From contig CALOAF010000001.1 in the NCBI GenBank assembly GCA_942491385.1, positions 60,154-124,153 of the forward strand: a stretch of DNA of 64,000 bases, written 5' to 3'. Under the pieces are notes generated by a model, which searched no databases, was not told the origin of the DNA, and worked only from the letters and a program-made list of their open reading frames with translations. How positions within the stretch are numbered: position 1 is the stretch's first letter; every line of letters starts with the position of its first letter. Positions 26,879 to 36,028 of the stretch are shown here, one piece after another. Position numbers and translations under genes: made by a program. The stretch is from UBA6170 sp942491385 (GTDB taxonomy: Bacteria > Chloroflexota > Anaerolineae > Anaerolineales > Anaerolineaceae).

Positions 26879-27439
26879 TTACTCTTTGCGGCTCACCATC
26901 ACAAAGGCCGGTGGTACATTGACTGGTATAAAATCAATTTTGACATTGCCAAAGATCTTTTCGTAGGTTTTTTTAAGCACGAGAGAGTAATGCATCTGTA
27001 TGTAAAGCCCCCCCTGTATGAGATTCTCTTTACACACTTTCAAAATCTTGAGGGTCACCTCTTTAGGCAATGCTACAAAAGGAATGGCGGAAACAATAAA
27101 TTCAACTTTGGGAAGCCCCAGTCGATCAAGGTGTTCCGGTAAATTTTCAGCAGAATCTTCGATGAGGATCATGCGGTCGTCCTTAATTTTTTCCCGGACC
27201 TTTTGGCAGAATTTCCCATTTACTTCAAAAACCAGCAAGGTAGCGTCCGGCCGCATTTTTCTCAGGATATGCCTGGTAATAACCCCGTCACCCGCTCCCA
27301 GTTCCACGATCAATGTAGCCTCCTGAAAATTAACGGGCTTGATCATTCCCCTGCACAAATACTTGGAACTATGGGTTACGGACCCAGTCGTCTTCATATG
27401 CTTTAAGCTCTCCCGAAAAAACTGTATTCTACGCTTCAT
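26879..27439 (-). CDS. Phospholipid N-methyltransferase-like SAM enzyme
   Basis: 186 aa. The opening RIQFFRESLKHMKTTGSVTHSS and the SAM motif LIVELGAGDGVITRHIL match the PmtA/COG3963 group, which is distantly related to KsgA. LLVFEVNGKFCQKVRE is motif II, and VEFIVSAIPFVALPKEV corresponds to the S-I/L-P-F catalytic-loop pattern of phospholipid methyltransferases. Likely methylates phosphatidylethanolamine or another aminolipid. It stands alone on the minus strand. Confidence 0.75.
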   Translation of the reverse strand: MKRRIQFFRESLKHMKTTGSVTHSSKYLCRGMIKPVNFQEATLIVELGAGDGVITRHILRKMRPDATLLVFEVNGKFCQKVREKIKDDRMILIEDSAENLPEHLDRLGLPKVEFIVSAIPFVALPKEVTLKILKVCKENLIQGGLYIQMHYSLVLKKTYEKIFGNVKIDFIPVNVPPAFVMVSRKE

Positions 27440-27629
27440 GTCACTTCATTGTAAGGCTGGTAAAGATACGTTTTTTTTGTTACTGCATTTTACCGATAGA
27501 CAAAATGCCAGAATGCATAGATGAATAAACGCAGGAATGGGAGAATGCCGGAATGGGTGAAGGAAAGCATTTTATTTTGCAGGTAAAGGTTTGAGAACGG
27601 TCAATATTAAGCACCTCCAGAGATTTCGT

Positions 27630-27661
27630 AACCTGCCTCATGAAATATCATCAGGCAGGTT
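27630..27661 (-). terminator. Hairpin downstream of the PorE-like gene
   Basis: AACCTGCCT (27630-27638) pairs with AGGCAGGTT (27653-27661); past one mismatch, ATGA pairs with TCAT, leaving a 4-nt loop. It lies 13 bp beyond the stop of the minus-strand gene 27675-29816. There is no T-run, so it may be a 3'-end-stabilising hairpin or a repeat instead of a true intrinsic terminator. Confidence 0.4.
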
Positions 27662-27674
27662 CGTAATTAACAAT

Positions 27675-29816
27675 CTATCCCTTCAGATAATTACTCAAAT
27701 CCGGGAAGACGCCAACATTGCTTTTGGCTTCATTTTTATCCACCCGTTTGCCATGGATAAAGGGAACGACATAAGCCCCCTTTTGGCCTTTGCGTTGCAT
27801 TTCGCTGGCAAAAACCTTGGCGTCCTGAAATTTCTCAAAAGCCCCTAGTGTGTACCTGTAATAAGCAAAATCAGGCATTTTTTCAATCATCGGGTAGGGT
27901 TGTTCAGAAAGGATGGATCTATTCAGAATTTTGGTCACCGAAGATATCTGTATTTTATAAAATAGTCCCTTGCCGGTAACCATTCCGGGTACTTCGGATT
28001 GGAAATTTTCACCCAAAACAGGCCATTCCCCTATGGCAGTTAATCCGGCAGGACCGAAAAAGGAAAATTCCATTATAAAGGCTTGTGCCTGCCCTTGGCC
28101 ACTACCGTCGAGGGCGCGCATAAAAATACGCTTAGGAGATACGCTCTGCGCCTGCAGAACTTCCGCAGCCTGCTCGGCATATTGAATGGCCCGAAACAAT
28201 CGCTCAGGAACAGCACCCGGGCGATTGGTATAAACAGTAATGACTACGGTCAATGCAGGATTATCGACCAGGGTCCTGGCGACATTGGATAATACTTGTA
28301 TTCCATTATTGGTAAACCTGGAATTATCTTCCAGCAAAATTGCTTCGTACGGAGAATTTTTTGTAAAAACCGGCGTCTCAGGTTTTTCAATAACCATGGA
28401 TTCTTCCTCCTCAAACCCGGAGGTTTGACTGATAATAATTGGTTTTTCATATTCTTTAACCTCAGGAGTCGGCGGCGGAGCGTAGGCAATCACCGGGGGC
28501 TCAACCTCCGGAAGATACTCCTGGAAATAAGCTACATAAAGGTCTCTTCCACCAAAACCGTCTTTGCGCGAAGAAGCCAAATAAGCCGTAAAACCATCTC
28601 TGCCAAGCCTGAACCCGGTATCATCCCCTGCCGAATTGAGGGGTAAACCCATATTAAATGGTTCACTCCATTGCTGGTATTTATTATTGAAAACAGACTT
28701 GAAAATATCATAACCGCCTATACTTTTTCGGCTGTCATTCGAACTAAAATACAAAGATCTTCCGTCGGGAGCCAAAAACGGACTGGTCTCATCGTAAGCA
28801 GAATTTATGATCGGCCCCATATTTTCCGGGGCTGTCCAATACCCTTTGAGAAAGACCGTTTTGTAAAGATCAAATCCTCCGTATCCTCCGGGGCGTCTGC
28901 TCGAAAAAATGAGCAGCGTATCATTGTACAGAAATAGTTCTTTATCGCCATTGGCCACATCCATTGGTGCGAGAAAGGGCGTGGAATTTAGGGTTCTGTT
29001 TTCAATGGTCTTAAAAGTATCTGCAACGATTTGTCCCCTGAGCTGGCTCCATCCCTTGAAATAATACATCACATTGCCGTCTGAATTAAAATCCAGTAAC
29101 ACCTCATTTTGTGGACTATTGAGCAAATAGTGCATTGGGGCAACATTGCTCCACAGACCATTATTTATGCTACAGCTATACATATCACTCAGATAATGCC
29201 CATAACGGTCATCCGTCCGGTTTTGGTCATCTCTGGGACCGCCACTTGTACCGTACCTGGCTGAGGAAAAGTATAGCTTACCGGAAAGATTGCGGCTTGG
29301 AACCGGAGCAAATTCATCTCCTTCGGTATTGACATTTTTCCCCAGGTTTTCAACGATGGCCAGTGATTGTCTGTAAAGGATATCAATACCATTGGCACAA
29401 CGCCGGATTTCTTCCCTCACCATTTGGCGATGCGGGTGATCCGGGCGAATAGTCCGCAGGTAAAGCTTGTAGAAATCTGCAGCCTCCTCAAACTGATGTC
29501 TGGCATGGTAGATCTTTGCCATGTACAACCAACACTCAGGATAGGGTTCTTTTTTTTCCGCCGTAATGGCCTCCAGTACTTCCAGCGCTTCATTCAGGTG
29601 GTTGAGTTGATAATGGCTGACAGCTATCAACAGGCGGGCTTCTTTATCCAGCCTGGATAATTTCTTCGAACTGTTGAGAATAGACAATGCCTCAACGTAT
29701 TTTTCGTGGTAGAAAAACTCTTTGGCCTGACTTAACTTTTGCCGGGATTTCTGGGCATCAACCTGAAAAGGTATCACCACAAGAAATAATAAAACATAGA
29801 ATAGTTTTTTTCGCAT
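27675..29816 (-). CDS. PorE-like TPR / PD40 propeller / OmpA-SPOR protein
   Basis: 713 aa. Signal peptide to QVDAQ. Residues about 25-130 are TPR-like helices (AKEFFYHEKYVEALSIL, AADFYKLYL). Residues about 160-430 are a PD40 propeller (LYFSSARYG, FLAPDGRSLYFSSNDS, YDIFKSVF). Residues about 490-590 are OmpA-like (FTNNGIQVLSNVARTL). The last 90 residues resemble a SPOR-type peptidoglycan-binding domain (YRYTLGAFEKFQDAKVFASE). This order recalls PorE of the T9SS and related Bacteroidota envelope proteins; the fold order is seen, the T9SS role is inferred. PorE proper has a carboxypeptidase-regulatory domain, which I do not see here. Confidence 0.78.
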   Translation of the reverse strand: MRKKLFYVLLFLVVIPFQVDAQKSRQKLSQAKEFFYHEKYVEALSILNSSKKLSRLDKEARLLIAVSHYQLNHLNEALEVLEAITAEKKEPYPECWLYMAKIYHARHQFEEAADFYKLYLRTIRPDHPHRQMVREEIRRCANGIDILYRQSLAIVENLGKNVNTEGDEFAPVPSRNLSGKLYFSSARYGTSGGPRDDQNRTDDRYGHYLSDMYSCSINNGLWSNVAPMHYLLNSPQNEVLLDFNSDGNVMYYFKGWSQLRGQIVADTFKTIENRTLNSTPFLAPMDVANGDKELFLYNDTLLIFSSRRPGGYGGFDLYKTVFLKGYWTAPENMGPIINSAYDETSPFLAPDGRSLYFSSNDSRKSIGGYDIFKSVFNNKYQQWSEPFNMGLPLNSAGDDTGFRLGRDGFTAYLASSRKDGFGGRDLYVAYFQEYLPEVEPPVIAYAPPPTPEVKEYEKPIIISQTSGFEEEESMVIEKPETPVFTKNSPYEAILLEDNSRFTNNGIQVLSNVARTLVDNPALTVVITVYTNRPGAVPERLFRAIQYAEQAAEVLQAQSVSPKRIFMRALDGSGQGQAQAFIMEFSFFGPAGLTAIGEWPVLGENFQSEVPGMVTGKGLFYKIQISSVTKILNRSILSEQPYPMIEKMPDFAYYRYTLGAFEKFQDAKVFASEMQRKGQKGAYVVPFIHGKRVDKNEAKSNVGVFPDLSNYLKG

Positions 29817-29888
29817 GATTTAAGGCTATTTGACCCGGAAGTTATTTTAAATTGCCAATGGCTTAAATTTCAACAATATTGCTAAAAG

Positions 29889-29929
29889 ACAAAACACAAT
29901 CCCCTCGTTAGCTGGAAATTGTGTTTTGT
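29889..29929 (-). terminator. Intrinsic terminator of the E2 gene
   Basis: ACAAAACACAAT (29889-29900) and ATTGTGTTTTGT (29918-29929) form a perfect 12-bp stem with a 17-nt loop. On the minus strand the descending arm ends GTTTTGT and is followed by CTTTT. It lies 27 bp after the E2 stop codon. Confidence 0.65.
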
Positions 29930-29956
29930 AAATGGTCAGCTGCATCGCAACTTGAG

Positions 29957-31300
29957 TTATATGCCTCTGTTGGGATCAAAAGCTTCCAGGTAATCTCCAA
30001 CTTTACGCAGGAATGATCCACCCAGGAAGCCATCCACAACTCTGTGGTCATAAGACATGGAGAGGAACATCATATGTCTGACAGCTATGAGGTCTCCGTA
30101 TTCGGTTTCCACCACCCCTGGTTTTTTGCGGATGGCGCCGACAGCCATAATCGCTACCTGGGGCTGGTTGATGATGGGTGTACCCATGACATTGCCGAAG
30201 GTGCCGACATTGGTCAGGGTAAAGGTCCCTCCCTGTATTTCGTCAGGTTGTAATTTATTATCTCTGGCTCTGGCTGCCAGATCATTTACTGCACGGGTCA
30301 ATCCCAGGAGATTGAGGTTGTCTGCATTTTTGATTACCGGAACGATGAGGTTTCCCGACGGCAACGCTGTAGCCATGCCGACATTGATGTTCGCCTTGCG
30401 AATGATATTGGTACCATCCACGGAAACATTGATCATGGGATAATCCTTGATGGCCTGAACCACCGCTTCCATAAAGATCGGTGTAAAGGTGATCTTTTCA
30501 CCGTATTTGGATGCAAATTCATTTTTAACCCTGTTGCGCCAGTTGACTATATCGGTTACATCTACCTCAACGAAAGAAGTAACATGAGGCGAAGTATGCT
30601 TGGACATCACCATATGATCCGCGATAAGGCGACGCATACGATCCATCTCAATAATCTCGTCCTTACCGCTGACAGAAACCGTTGGTGCTGTTTTTGGTGC
30701 TCCGTTAGTAGCTTGCGCCGGCGGTGTTTGAACGGGTGCAGGAGCCACAGGTGCAGCTGTGCGGTTTTCAAGGTAGGCCAAAATATCCTTTTTGGTTACA
30801 CGCCCCTGAGCGCCTGTACCCGGGATGGTATCGAGTTCCCCGGTACCTATATTTTCTTTTTTGGCAATATTTTTAACCAATGGTGAATAAAACCGATTGG
30901 AAGCCGGGCTTGCAGCAGGAACAGCACCGACATTGGCAGTAGCCGGAACAGGTGCGGATTTCGGAGCTTCAGCTTCTTGTTGTACTTTTCCGTTCACCGT
31001 AGATTCAGGCTGAGGCTTTTCTTCAATTGCCGGACTTGCGGCGACATTGACATCTTCTCCTTCTGTAGCAATTATGGCAATTACTTTACCGATTTCCACT
31101 ACATCTTCCTCTTTGAAAAGGATTTCTGCTATCACCCCTTCCACCGGGGAAGGCACTTCAGAATCGACTTTATCTGTTGCGATCTCAAGAATGGTTTCAT
31201 CTTCCTCTACCTTATCCCCTACTTTTTTGACCCATTTGAGGATGGTAGCTTCCATGATACTTTCGCCCATTTTGGGCATGATGAGTTCAACCTTTGCCAT
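29957..31300 (-). CDS. 2-oxoacid dehydrogenase E2 (dihydrolipoyl acyltransferase)
   Basis: 447 aa in the standard order. Residues 1-75: lipoyl domain with the lipoylated Lys in IATDKVDSEV. Then an Ala/Pro-rich linker, residues about 135-172 the peripheral-subunit-binding domain (SPLVKNIAKKENI ... GRVTKKDILAYL), a second linker, and from about 215 the catalytic domain ending with SYDHRVVDGFLGG, whose His and Asp are catalytic. A single lipoyl domain and the sequence style fit pyruvate or branched-chain complexes; the E1 and E3 partners are not in the window. The gene stands alone and is likely cytosolic. Confidence 0.93.
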   Translation of the reverse strand: MAKVELIMPKMGESIMEATILKWVKKVGDKVEEDETILEIATDKVDSEVPSPVEGVIAEILFKEEDVVEIGKVIAIIATEGEDVNVAASPAIEEKPQPESTVNGKVQQEAEAPKSAPVPATANVGAVPAASPASNRFYSPLVKNIAKKENIGTGELDTIPGTGAQGRVTKKDILAYLENRTAAPVAPAPVQTPPAQATNGAPKTAPTVSVSGKDEIIEMDRMRRLIADHMVMSKHTSPHVTSFVEVDVTDIVNWRNRVKNEFASKYGEKITFTPIFMEAVVQAIKDYPMINVSVDGTNIIRKANINVGMATALPSGNLIVPVIKNADNLNLLGLTRAVNDLAARARDNKLQPDEIQGGTFTLTNVGTFGNVMGTPIINQPQVAIMAVGAIRKKPGVVETEYGDLIAVRHMMFLSMSYDHRVVDGFLGGSFLRKVGDYLEAFDPNRGI

Positions 31301-31548
31301 AATTGATTTTATTTAGACTGCAAAAATACGGCTATCTGATCAGAAAAGGTAAGGATTTGAGGGCTATTTTCCTAAAACCGAATAGCGTTGAATTCCTCAT
31401 TTGGCAGTCTTGTTTTCAAAAACCCTCAGAAATAAGCCTTTTCAGTACAATTGCACGCTCACAAAACAAATCTTAATAATTAAAAAAAAATCCACACAGA
31501 ATTTGTAAAAACAAGCCGCAAACAAAAAATATCAAAATTAAATTTCCC

Positions 31549-31740
31549 TCATTGATCTTCGGCTCCCGGCAGCTTTTTATCTTCAACATTTTCATCAAGG
31601 AATTTGTTGATCTTGTCCATATCCAGGCTGGTGGTAATCTCTCCGAGTTTGTTGATCTTTAATTCCAATCCTTCGAGTTTTTCTTTTTGTTCATCCGGTT
31701 CCTCCGAAGTTTCCTCATTTTTCTTTTTATCATCGTCCAT
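31549..31740 (-). CDS. Small acidic hypothetical protein (63 aa)
   Basis: Very charged: a run rich in Asp, Glu and Lys (MDDDKKKNEETSEEPDEQKE) is followed by a likely amphipathic coiled-coil helix (LEGLELKINKLGEITTSL) and a DKINKFLDENVED stretch. No hydrophobic signal. Its composition is protein-like and the neighbouring genes run the same way, so it is probably real. Function unknown. Confidence 0.6.
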   Translation of the reverse strand: MDDDKKKNEETSEEPDEQKEKLEGLELKINKLGEITTSLDMDKINKFLDENVEDKKLPGAEDQ

Positions 31741-31849
31741 AACGCTTTTTTTTATAAAGGTAAAAAGGATTTGGGAAATGGCGAGCAGGTGTTAAACATT
31801 TGAAACGACCTTGAAGCTACTATTGTCCACATACTTATCCCAATCCACA

Positions 31850-32892
31850 TCAATCCACTTCCAGCACCCGGATCTCCACACGCCTGTTGGCAGCCTGTTC
31901 GTTGTCGGAGGTTGCATTGGGAAATCGCATCTCCCAGTTACCGTAGGCCTTGTAAGTCAGTCTGTCCTTGGCAATACCATTGTCTATAAGGTAATCGTAC
32001 ACGAGTAAAGCCCTGCGGCGGGAAAGGTCGTAATCCCAGCTCTCAATACCAACCGGAGGTGATTTGGGACGATTGATGTGTCCGGCGATTTCGATTTTAA
32101 TGTGGGGGTTAATTTCCATAAACTTCAAAATCTTGGGTAGTTCAGGTTCTGATTTTTCCAACAATATTGCCTGGTTACCTACAAAATAAAGATTTTGAAT
32201 ATCGACTTTCTTTCCTTCCTTCACAGGAGGGAGCTGAACATCCAGTTCCATTTTTTCCCCCGGAGTCACCCGCATCATTTTAGTTTCCAAAAAGTACCCC
32301 TGGCCCATACATCCACACCAATGACTTCGCCCAGGGGAACCAAGGATTCATAATGGCCTTTTTCATCTGTTTGCAGAGAATCCCGGGTTTCTCTCGTCCT
32401 GATCACCACATCAGCGACAATACCCTTTCCGGTTTCCTTGTCTAAAATATCGCCCTCGAGCGGTACCATTTTTTTCACCTTTATCACCTCAATGGTAGCC
32501 CGACGGTTTTTTTGTCTTCCCTGGTCTGTGTTGTTTTCGGCCACCGGGCGTTTTTCTCCAAACATACCGATCGTCGTGCTATCGGACGGAATGCCCCGCT
32601 CCCGGAGAAAACTCATAACGGATGCCGCACGCCTTTCGGAGAGCTGCTGATTATTCCGATCACTGCCCACGGCATCGGTATGAGCCGTAATTTTCAGGTA
32701 AAAAGGAACCTGTTTTTCGCAAAAAACAATTAATTCATTCAATACAGAATCAGCATCAGCACGAATGGTATCTTTTCCAAAATCAAAATAAACTTCCGCC
32801 TGATAAATGGTTCTTTCGGTCATCACCGGAGCCTGTCCGAAAAGCAAAGTGGAAAAACAAAGAGTACAAATAGCCAAAAGTGTCTTTCTCAT
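31850..32892 (-). pseudogene. Double-OmpA-domain envelope protein broken by a one-base frameshift
   Basis: Two minus-strand frames together make one protein. The first (32892 down to about 32298) has a signal peptide to LLFGQ, an OmpA domain (VYFDFGKDTI, AHTDAVGSDRNN, LSERRAASVMSFL) and the start of a CarboxypepD-regulatory-like domain (LEGDILDKETGKGI). It then shifts; the second frame continues YFLETKMMRVTPGEK and a second OmpA domain (IEIAGHIN, LSRRRALLVYDYL, NRRVEIRVLEVD). One base added to the run of four C (32297-32300; G on the coding strand) restores a continuous GYFLE reading. This may be real or a sequencing error. Likely role: linking outer membrane to peptidoglycan. Confidence 0.8.
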
Positions 32893-33028
32893 AGATTTGG
32901 GTTTGGTTTTAGTATAATAATGGACAGCGGTTCAGAAAGTAACAAAATAAAAAAGATCAATACCCCTAAGGGTAAAGGGATTCGGTGGTGTATTTATTAC
33001 AAATCAACCGAAGAAAAATTTTCAATCT

Positions 33029-34138
33029 ATGCTTCGCGGAACCTTTTTAGCCCTCTTTTTTCTCCTGTTTATCGGATGCACCAAAGATGTACCTGAAGTC
33101 CTCAAACCTTGTCCGGACAACCCGGATTTAGAAAGTATCTCCTCCCGGCATTTCCAAATGGGATTCACCTCATGGCCCTTTGGTCCGGCGGTAAACGATG
33201 TTACCGCCACTTACGATTTCATCCACTCCCACGGCGACATTTATGCCGAACATATCGACGATCATATTCCATGGAGCGCCTGGATGAATGACACCAAACT
33301 CCCGGATGCTTTTACGGAAAACATTGCCTTCAGGCTCTCCCAAAAACCAGCTGATCAACCTTTGCTTCTGTCTGTCAGCATCCTCAATACTTCCAGAGAC
33401 GACCTGGCAGCAGACTTCGATGGTAACACCCCCCATTACGCCCATATTAACAATCGGAACATCGAGAATGCTTATGTCAAACACCTGGAATACCTGATCC
33501 AACAATTTCAGCCGGATTACCTCGTACTGGGCCTTGAAATAAACGATTTTTGGATCAATGCCCATGCCAAATGGGCCAACTTTAAAGCACTTATGCTCAA
33601 CATCCAATTCCGGATCAAACAAACCTATCCGGACCTGATGGTTTCCCAATCTGTCACACTGCACAATTGGTACGAACCCGGCTTTTTTGGTGCCCAGGAT
33701 TATATGGAAGAAATCACTGAATTTGTCAATGAGCTGGATTTTGTGGCTATCAGCTTTTATCCTTTTTTAAAGGACTTGCACCAGGAAGATGATTTTCAGC
33801 AAGCTTTGGATTTTGTCCATGCACGAGTCCGCAAACCCATCGCTTTTGTGGAAACAGCCCATAATGCTGCCGATATTTCGCTGCCTTCCCTGAATCTCTT
33901 CATCCAGGGAACTCCATGCGAACAAAAAGCCTACCTCGAAACCTTGTTCCTCAATGCCAACAAACAGGATTACGCATTCATCATCTGGTGGGCACATCGC
34001 GATTACGACGCCCTGATCAGCAGCTTCCCTCCTGAACTCATGGATCTTGGAAAAATCTGGCGCGATACAGGTCTGATGGATGAAAATGGAAATGCCAGGC
34101 CTGCCTTTGAAGTTTGGGAGAAGACGCTGGAACGGTAA
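33029..34138 (+). CDS. Lipoprotein with clan GH-A-like TIM barrel (unclassified glycosidase)
   Basis: 369 aa. Lipobox LLFIGC near residue 16 predicts a lipid-anchored protein. The rest reads as a TIM barrel: QMGFTSWPFGP, DIYAEHIDDHIPW, YLVLGLEINDFW (candidate acid/base Glu), VSQSVTLHNWY, VAISFYPFL, and KPIAFVETAHNAAD (candidate nucleophile Glu), ending FIIWWAHRDYD. The paired glutamates at strands 4 and 7 fit clan GH-A, with a resemblance to GH53 galactanases. I cannot name a family with confidence. It has its own promoter region opposite the OmpA gene. Confidence 0.68.
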   Translation: MLRGTFLALFFLLFIGCTKDVPEVLKPCPDNPDLESISSRHFQMGFTSWPFGPAVNDVTATYDFIHSHGDIYAEHIDDHIPWSAWMNDTKLPDAFTENIAFRLSQKPADQPLLLSVSILNTSRDDLAADFDGNTPHYAHINNRNIENAYVKHLEYLIQQFQPDYLVLGLEINDFWINAHAKWANFKALMLNIQFRIKQTYPDLMVSQSVTLHNWYEPGFFGAQDYMEEITEFVNELDFVAISFYPFLKDLHQEDDFQQALDFVHARVRKPIAFVETAHNAADISLPSLNLFIQGTPCEQKAYLETLFLNANKQDYAFIIWWAHRDYDALISSFPPELMDLGKIWRDTGLMDENGNARPAFEVWEKTLER

Positions 34139-34173
34139 GGCTGTAAAAAAATGAGGTTTCCCAAGTAGTTCCA

Positions 34174-34207
34174 ATGGAACGGAGTGACATCCGCGGCACG
34201 CAGTGCC
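34174..34207. repeat. Short dispersed GC-rich repeat (GGCACGCAGTGCCG type)
   Basis: Contains the small palindrome CGGCACGCAGTGCCG. Related sequences with CAC.CAGTG.CGGGA occur at 52175-52201 and 52585-52620. All three lie just after a stop codon in intergenic DNA. Confidence 0.4.
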
Positions 34208-34235
34208 GTAACACAACCGCTAGAGCTGCTAAAGA

Positions 34236-35279
34236 CTAATCCCTGGCCGCATCCACGACACCTTTTTCTGATAATAGAATCGCTACCCGCCTGGTGGATT
34301 CAAACTGGGAGAAAATAATGATAAGAATGACGGTGATCGGAACACTCAACACCATGCCTACCACGCCCCATATGACCCCCCAGAAGGAAAGGGAAATGAT
34401 GGTTACCAATGGACTTATATTCATTGAGCTGCCCATCATCCTGGGCTCCAGGATATTCCCAACGATGACTTGAACGATACCCACAAAAATCAAAACCATA
34501 ATGGCCGGAGTTATTGTTCCGAATTGTAACAGGCAAAAAACAGCCGGGAAAACGGTGGCAATCAAAGAGCCAATAGTTGGAATAAAATTGAGCACAAAGA
34601 TCAGGAAGGCCCAGAATGCCGGAGAATCAACGCCGATGATTAGTAAAACGAAAAAACTCAGGGTTCCGGTAATCAGACTTAAAAGGGTTTTTAGACCAAG
34701 GTAACGGGAAACAGATTGCTCTATTTTTTCGAGCATTCCCCGGAATTCCATAAACTTTGCTTCATCCGGAAATAACATACGCAGCTTTGTTTGAAGTTTG
34801 CTCTCTTCCAGGATGACAAACAAAGTATAAATCAGGATCATAAACGTATTGCCAATGATGCTTGACAGGGAATTAAAAATATTGCCGAGAACTGCCCCAA
34901 AATTAAAATCTCCCGAACGCCCCTGGATATTTTCGATAATATTTAGATCAAAGGTCGCATTGATCTGGTTGACTACAGATTCTACATTAGCCTGATACTT
35001 TTCATAGGATTGCGACAAAGACTTGATATTGGCGGAAAGGATTTCAACCACAACCCCAACCACGATCAGAATGATGGTCGTGGAAATCACCGTTTTTAAC
35101 CACGAAGGAAATTTACGTTGAACAAAGCCTATTTTATCCAGCGTCATTTTCATCATGCGCATAACAAACCAAAGCAACATGGCCAGCACAAATGGGATAA
35201 GCAGCCCTTGTCCGTAAATTAGGGTAATAACAATGGCTATGATGATGATGAACAGGCTGGCAGTTTTGCTAAGGTTCAT
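34236..35279 (-). CDS. AI-2E family transporter
   Basis: 347 aa with seven to eight predicted membrane helices, two pairs at the N-terminus (SLFIIIIAIVITLIYGQGLLIPFVLAMLLWF; WLKTVISTTIILIVVGVVVEIL) and the rest in the C-terminal half. The long extracellular-type loop between about 90 and 150 and the C-terminal PTIGSLIATVFPAVF and NILEPRMMGSSMNISPLV segments are hallmarks of the PerM/TqsA family. Members export autoinducer-2 or act as sodium/proton antiporters; which applies here is unknown. 60 bp downstream of the next gene, so possibly in one transcript with it. Confidence 0.92.
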   Translation of the reverse strand: MNLSKTASLFIIIIAIVITLIYGQGLLIPFVLAMLLWFVMRMMKMTLDKIGFVQRKFPSWLKTVISTTIILIVVGVVVEILSANIKSLSQSYEKYQANVESVVNQINATFDLNIIENIQGRSGDFNFGAVLGNIFNSLSSIIGNTFMILIYTLFVILEESKLQTKLRMLFPDEAKFMEFRGMLEKIEQSVSRYLGLKTLLSLITGTLSFFVLLIIGVDSPAFWAFLIFVLNFIPTIGSLIATVFPAVFCLLQFGTITPAIMVLIFVGIVQVIVGNILEPRMMGSSMNISPLVTIISLSFWGVIWGVVGMVLSVPITVILIIIFSQFESTRRVAILLSEKGVVDAARD

Positions 35280-35339
35280 GTTGGTATCCGTTGATCGTTT
35301 TGAAAAAACAGGTTCCTGGATGGAGAAGGGATTCCCTGC

Positions 35340-35819
35340 CTATTTTTGTTCCACATCCACAATAAAATAGTTGGTATCTCCCTGCCAGGGCATGGCTTTG
35401 TTTACCTCCCTGTATTTCAGGGTGACCTTTTGGCCTTCCAGATTACCCAAACGTTCATAGAGTGACTTTTTTTTCAGGGAAAACTCCCAGATATTACCGA
35501 TCACCCCAGTTTCTTCATCGGCCTTAAAGCCCCCGAGGTTCAATTGCCCTTCATAGGTTTTGAAGACATAACCCTTTCTCGAAATTTTAACGAGGTATCC
35601 CGTCCTTGTGCCTTCACTGTAGGTCCAGTTAGCATACAGTAAATAAAGACCGCCACCCACGACAACAGCAAGGGACAAATACAAAAAGAGCCTTCGGAAA
35701 AATTTTTTAGTCTTTTTGACTCCTTTACTTACGGAGTCTTTTATCTGATCTGTCTTTTCATCGATCTCTTCACTGATCTTCTTTTTGCCTTCCTCGAAGC
35801 TTTCTTTAATGGAACTCAT
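35340..35819 (-). CDS. Single-span membrane protein with N-terminal coiled coil
   Basis: 159 aa. The first 40 residues are a highly charged amphipathic helix (EGKKKISEEIDEKTDQIKD), then one membrane span (LFLYLSLAVVVGGGLYLLY, about 45-65), then an extracytoplasmic beta-rich domain of 90 residues (GYLVKISRKGYVFKTYEGQL, VTLKYREVNKAM). Homologues in Bacteroidota are sometimes labelled 6-phosphogluconate dehydrogenase; nothing in this sequence supports that activity. Function unknown. Confidence 0.75.
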   Translation of the reverse strand: MSSIKESFEEGKKKISEEIDEKTDQIKDSVSKGVKKTKKFFRRLFLYLSLAVVVGGGLYLLYANWTYSEGTRTGYLVKISRKGYVFKTYEGQLNLGGFKADEETGVIGNIWEFSLKKKSLYERLGNLEGQKVTLKYREVNKAMPWQGDTNYFIVDVEQK

Positions 35820-35954
35820 ATGTGTTTTTTTAGGATGAAAATTCTATCTTGAAAATATGATCCACTCCAAATTTAATAAATACAATTGGTTTTGTGAATT
35901 AATTTATGTTCAAGGGCCCTATTCTCTGGGTATTATTTTTCTTCAAAAAAGAAA

Positions 35955-36006
35955 GGGCAAGATCCCTTGTCCCAACCATTTGAATAAAAAAACAAGACCT
36001 TGCCCC
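35955..36006 (-). terminator. Terminator downstream of gltX
   Basis: GGGCAAG(A)TCCCTTGT starting at 35955 and ACAAGACCTTGCCC ending at 36006 form a long, slightly imperfect stem (GGGCAAG/CTTGCCC outside, CTTGT/ACAAG inside). On the minus strand the hairpin is followed by a T-rich stretch TTTCTTTTTT. It lies 23 bp after the gltX stop. Confidence 0.6.
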
Positions 36007-36028
36007 CTGCAGGATTGCCGATTTAAAA

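Noticed and set aside
27533..27558. GGAATGGGAGAATGCCGGAATGGG-like short tandem words
   Set aside because: Units are only 7-10 bp and imperfect; too short to define a repeat family from one place.
35340..35819. 6-phosphogluconate dehydrogenase label for the coiled-coil membrane protein
   Set aside because: The protein has one membrane span and no nucleotide-binding motif; such a name would be a copied error.
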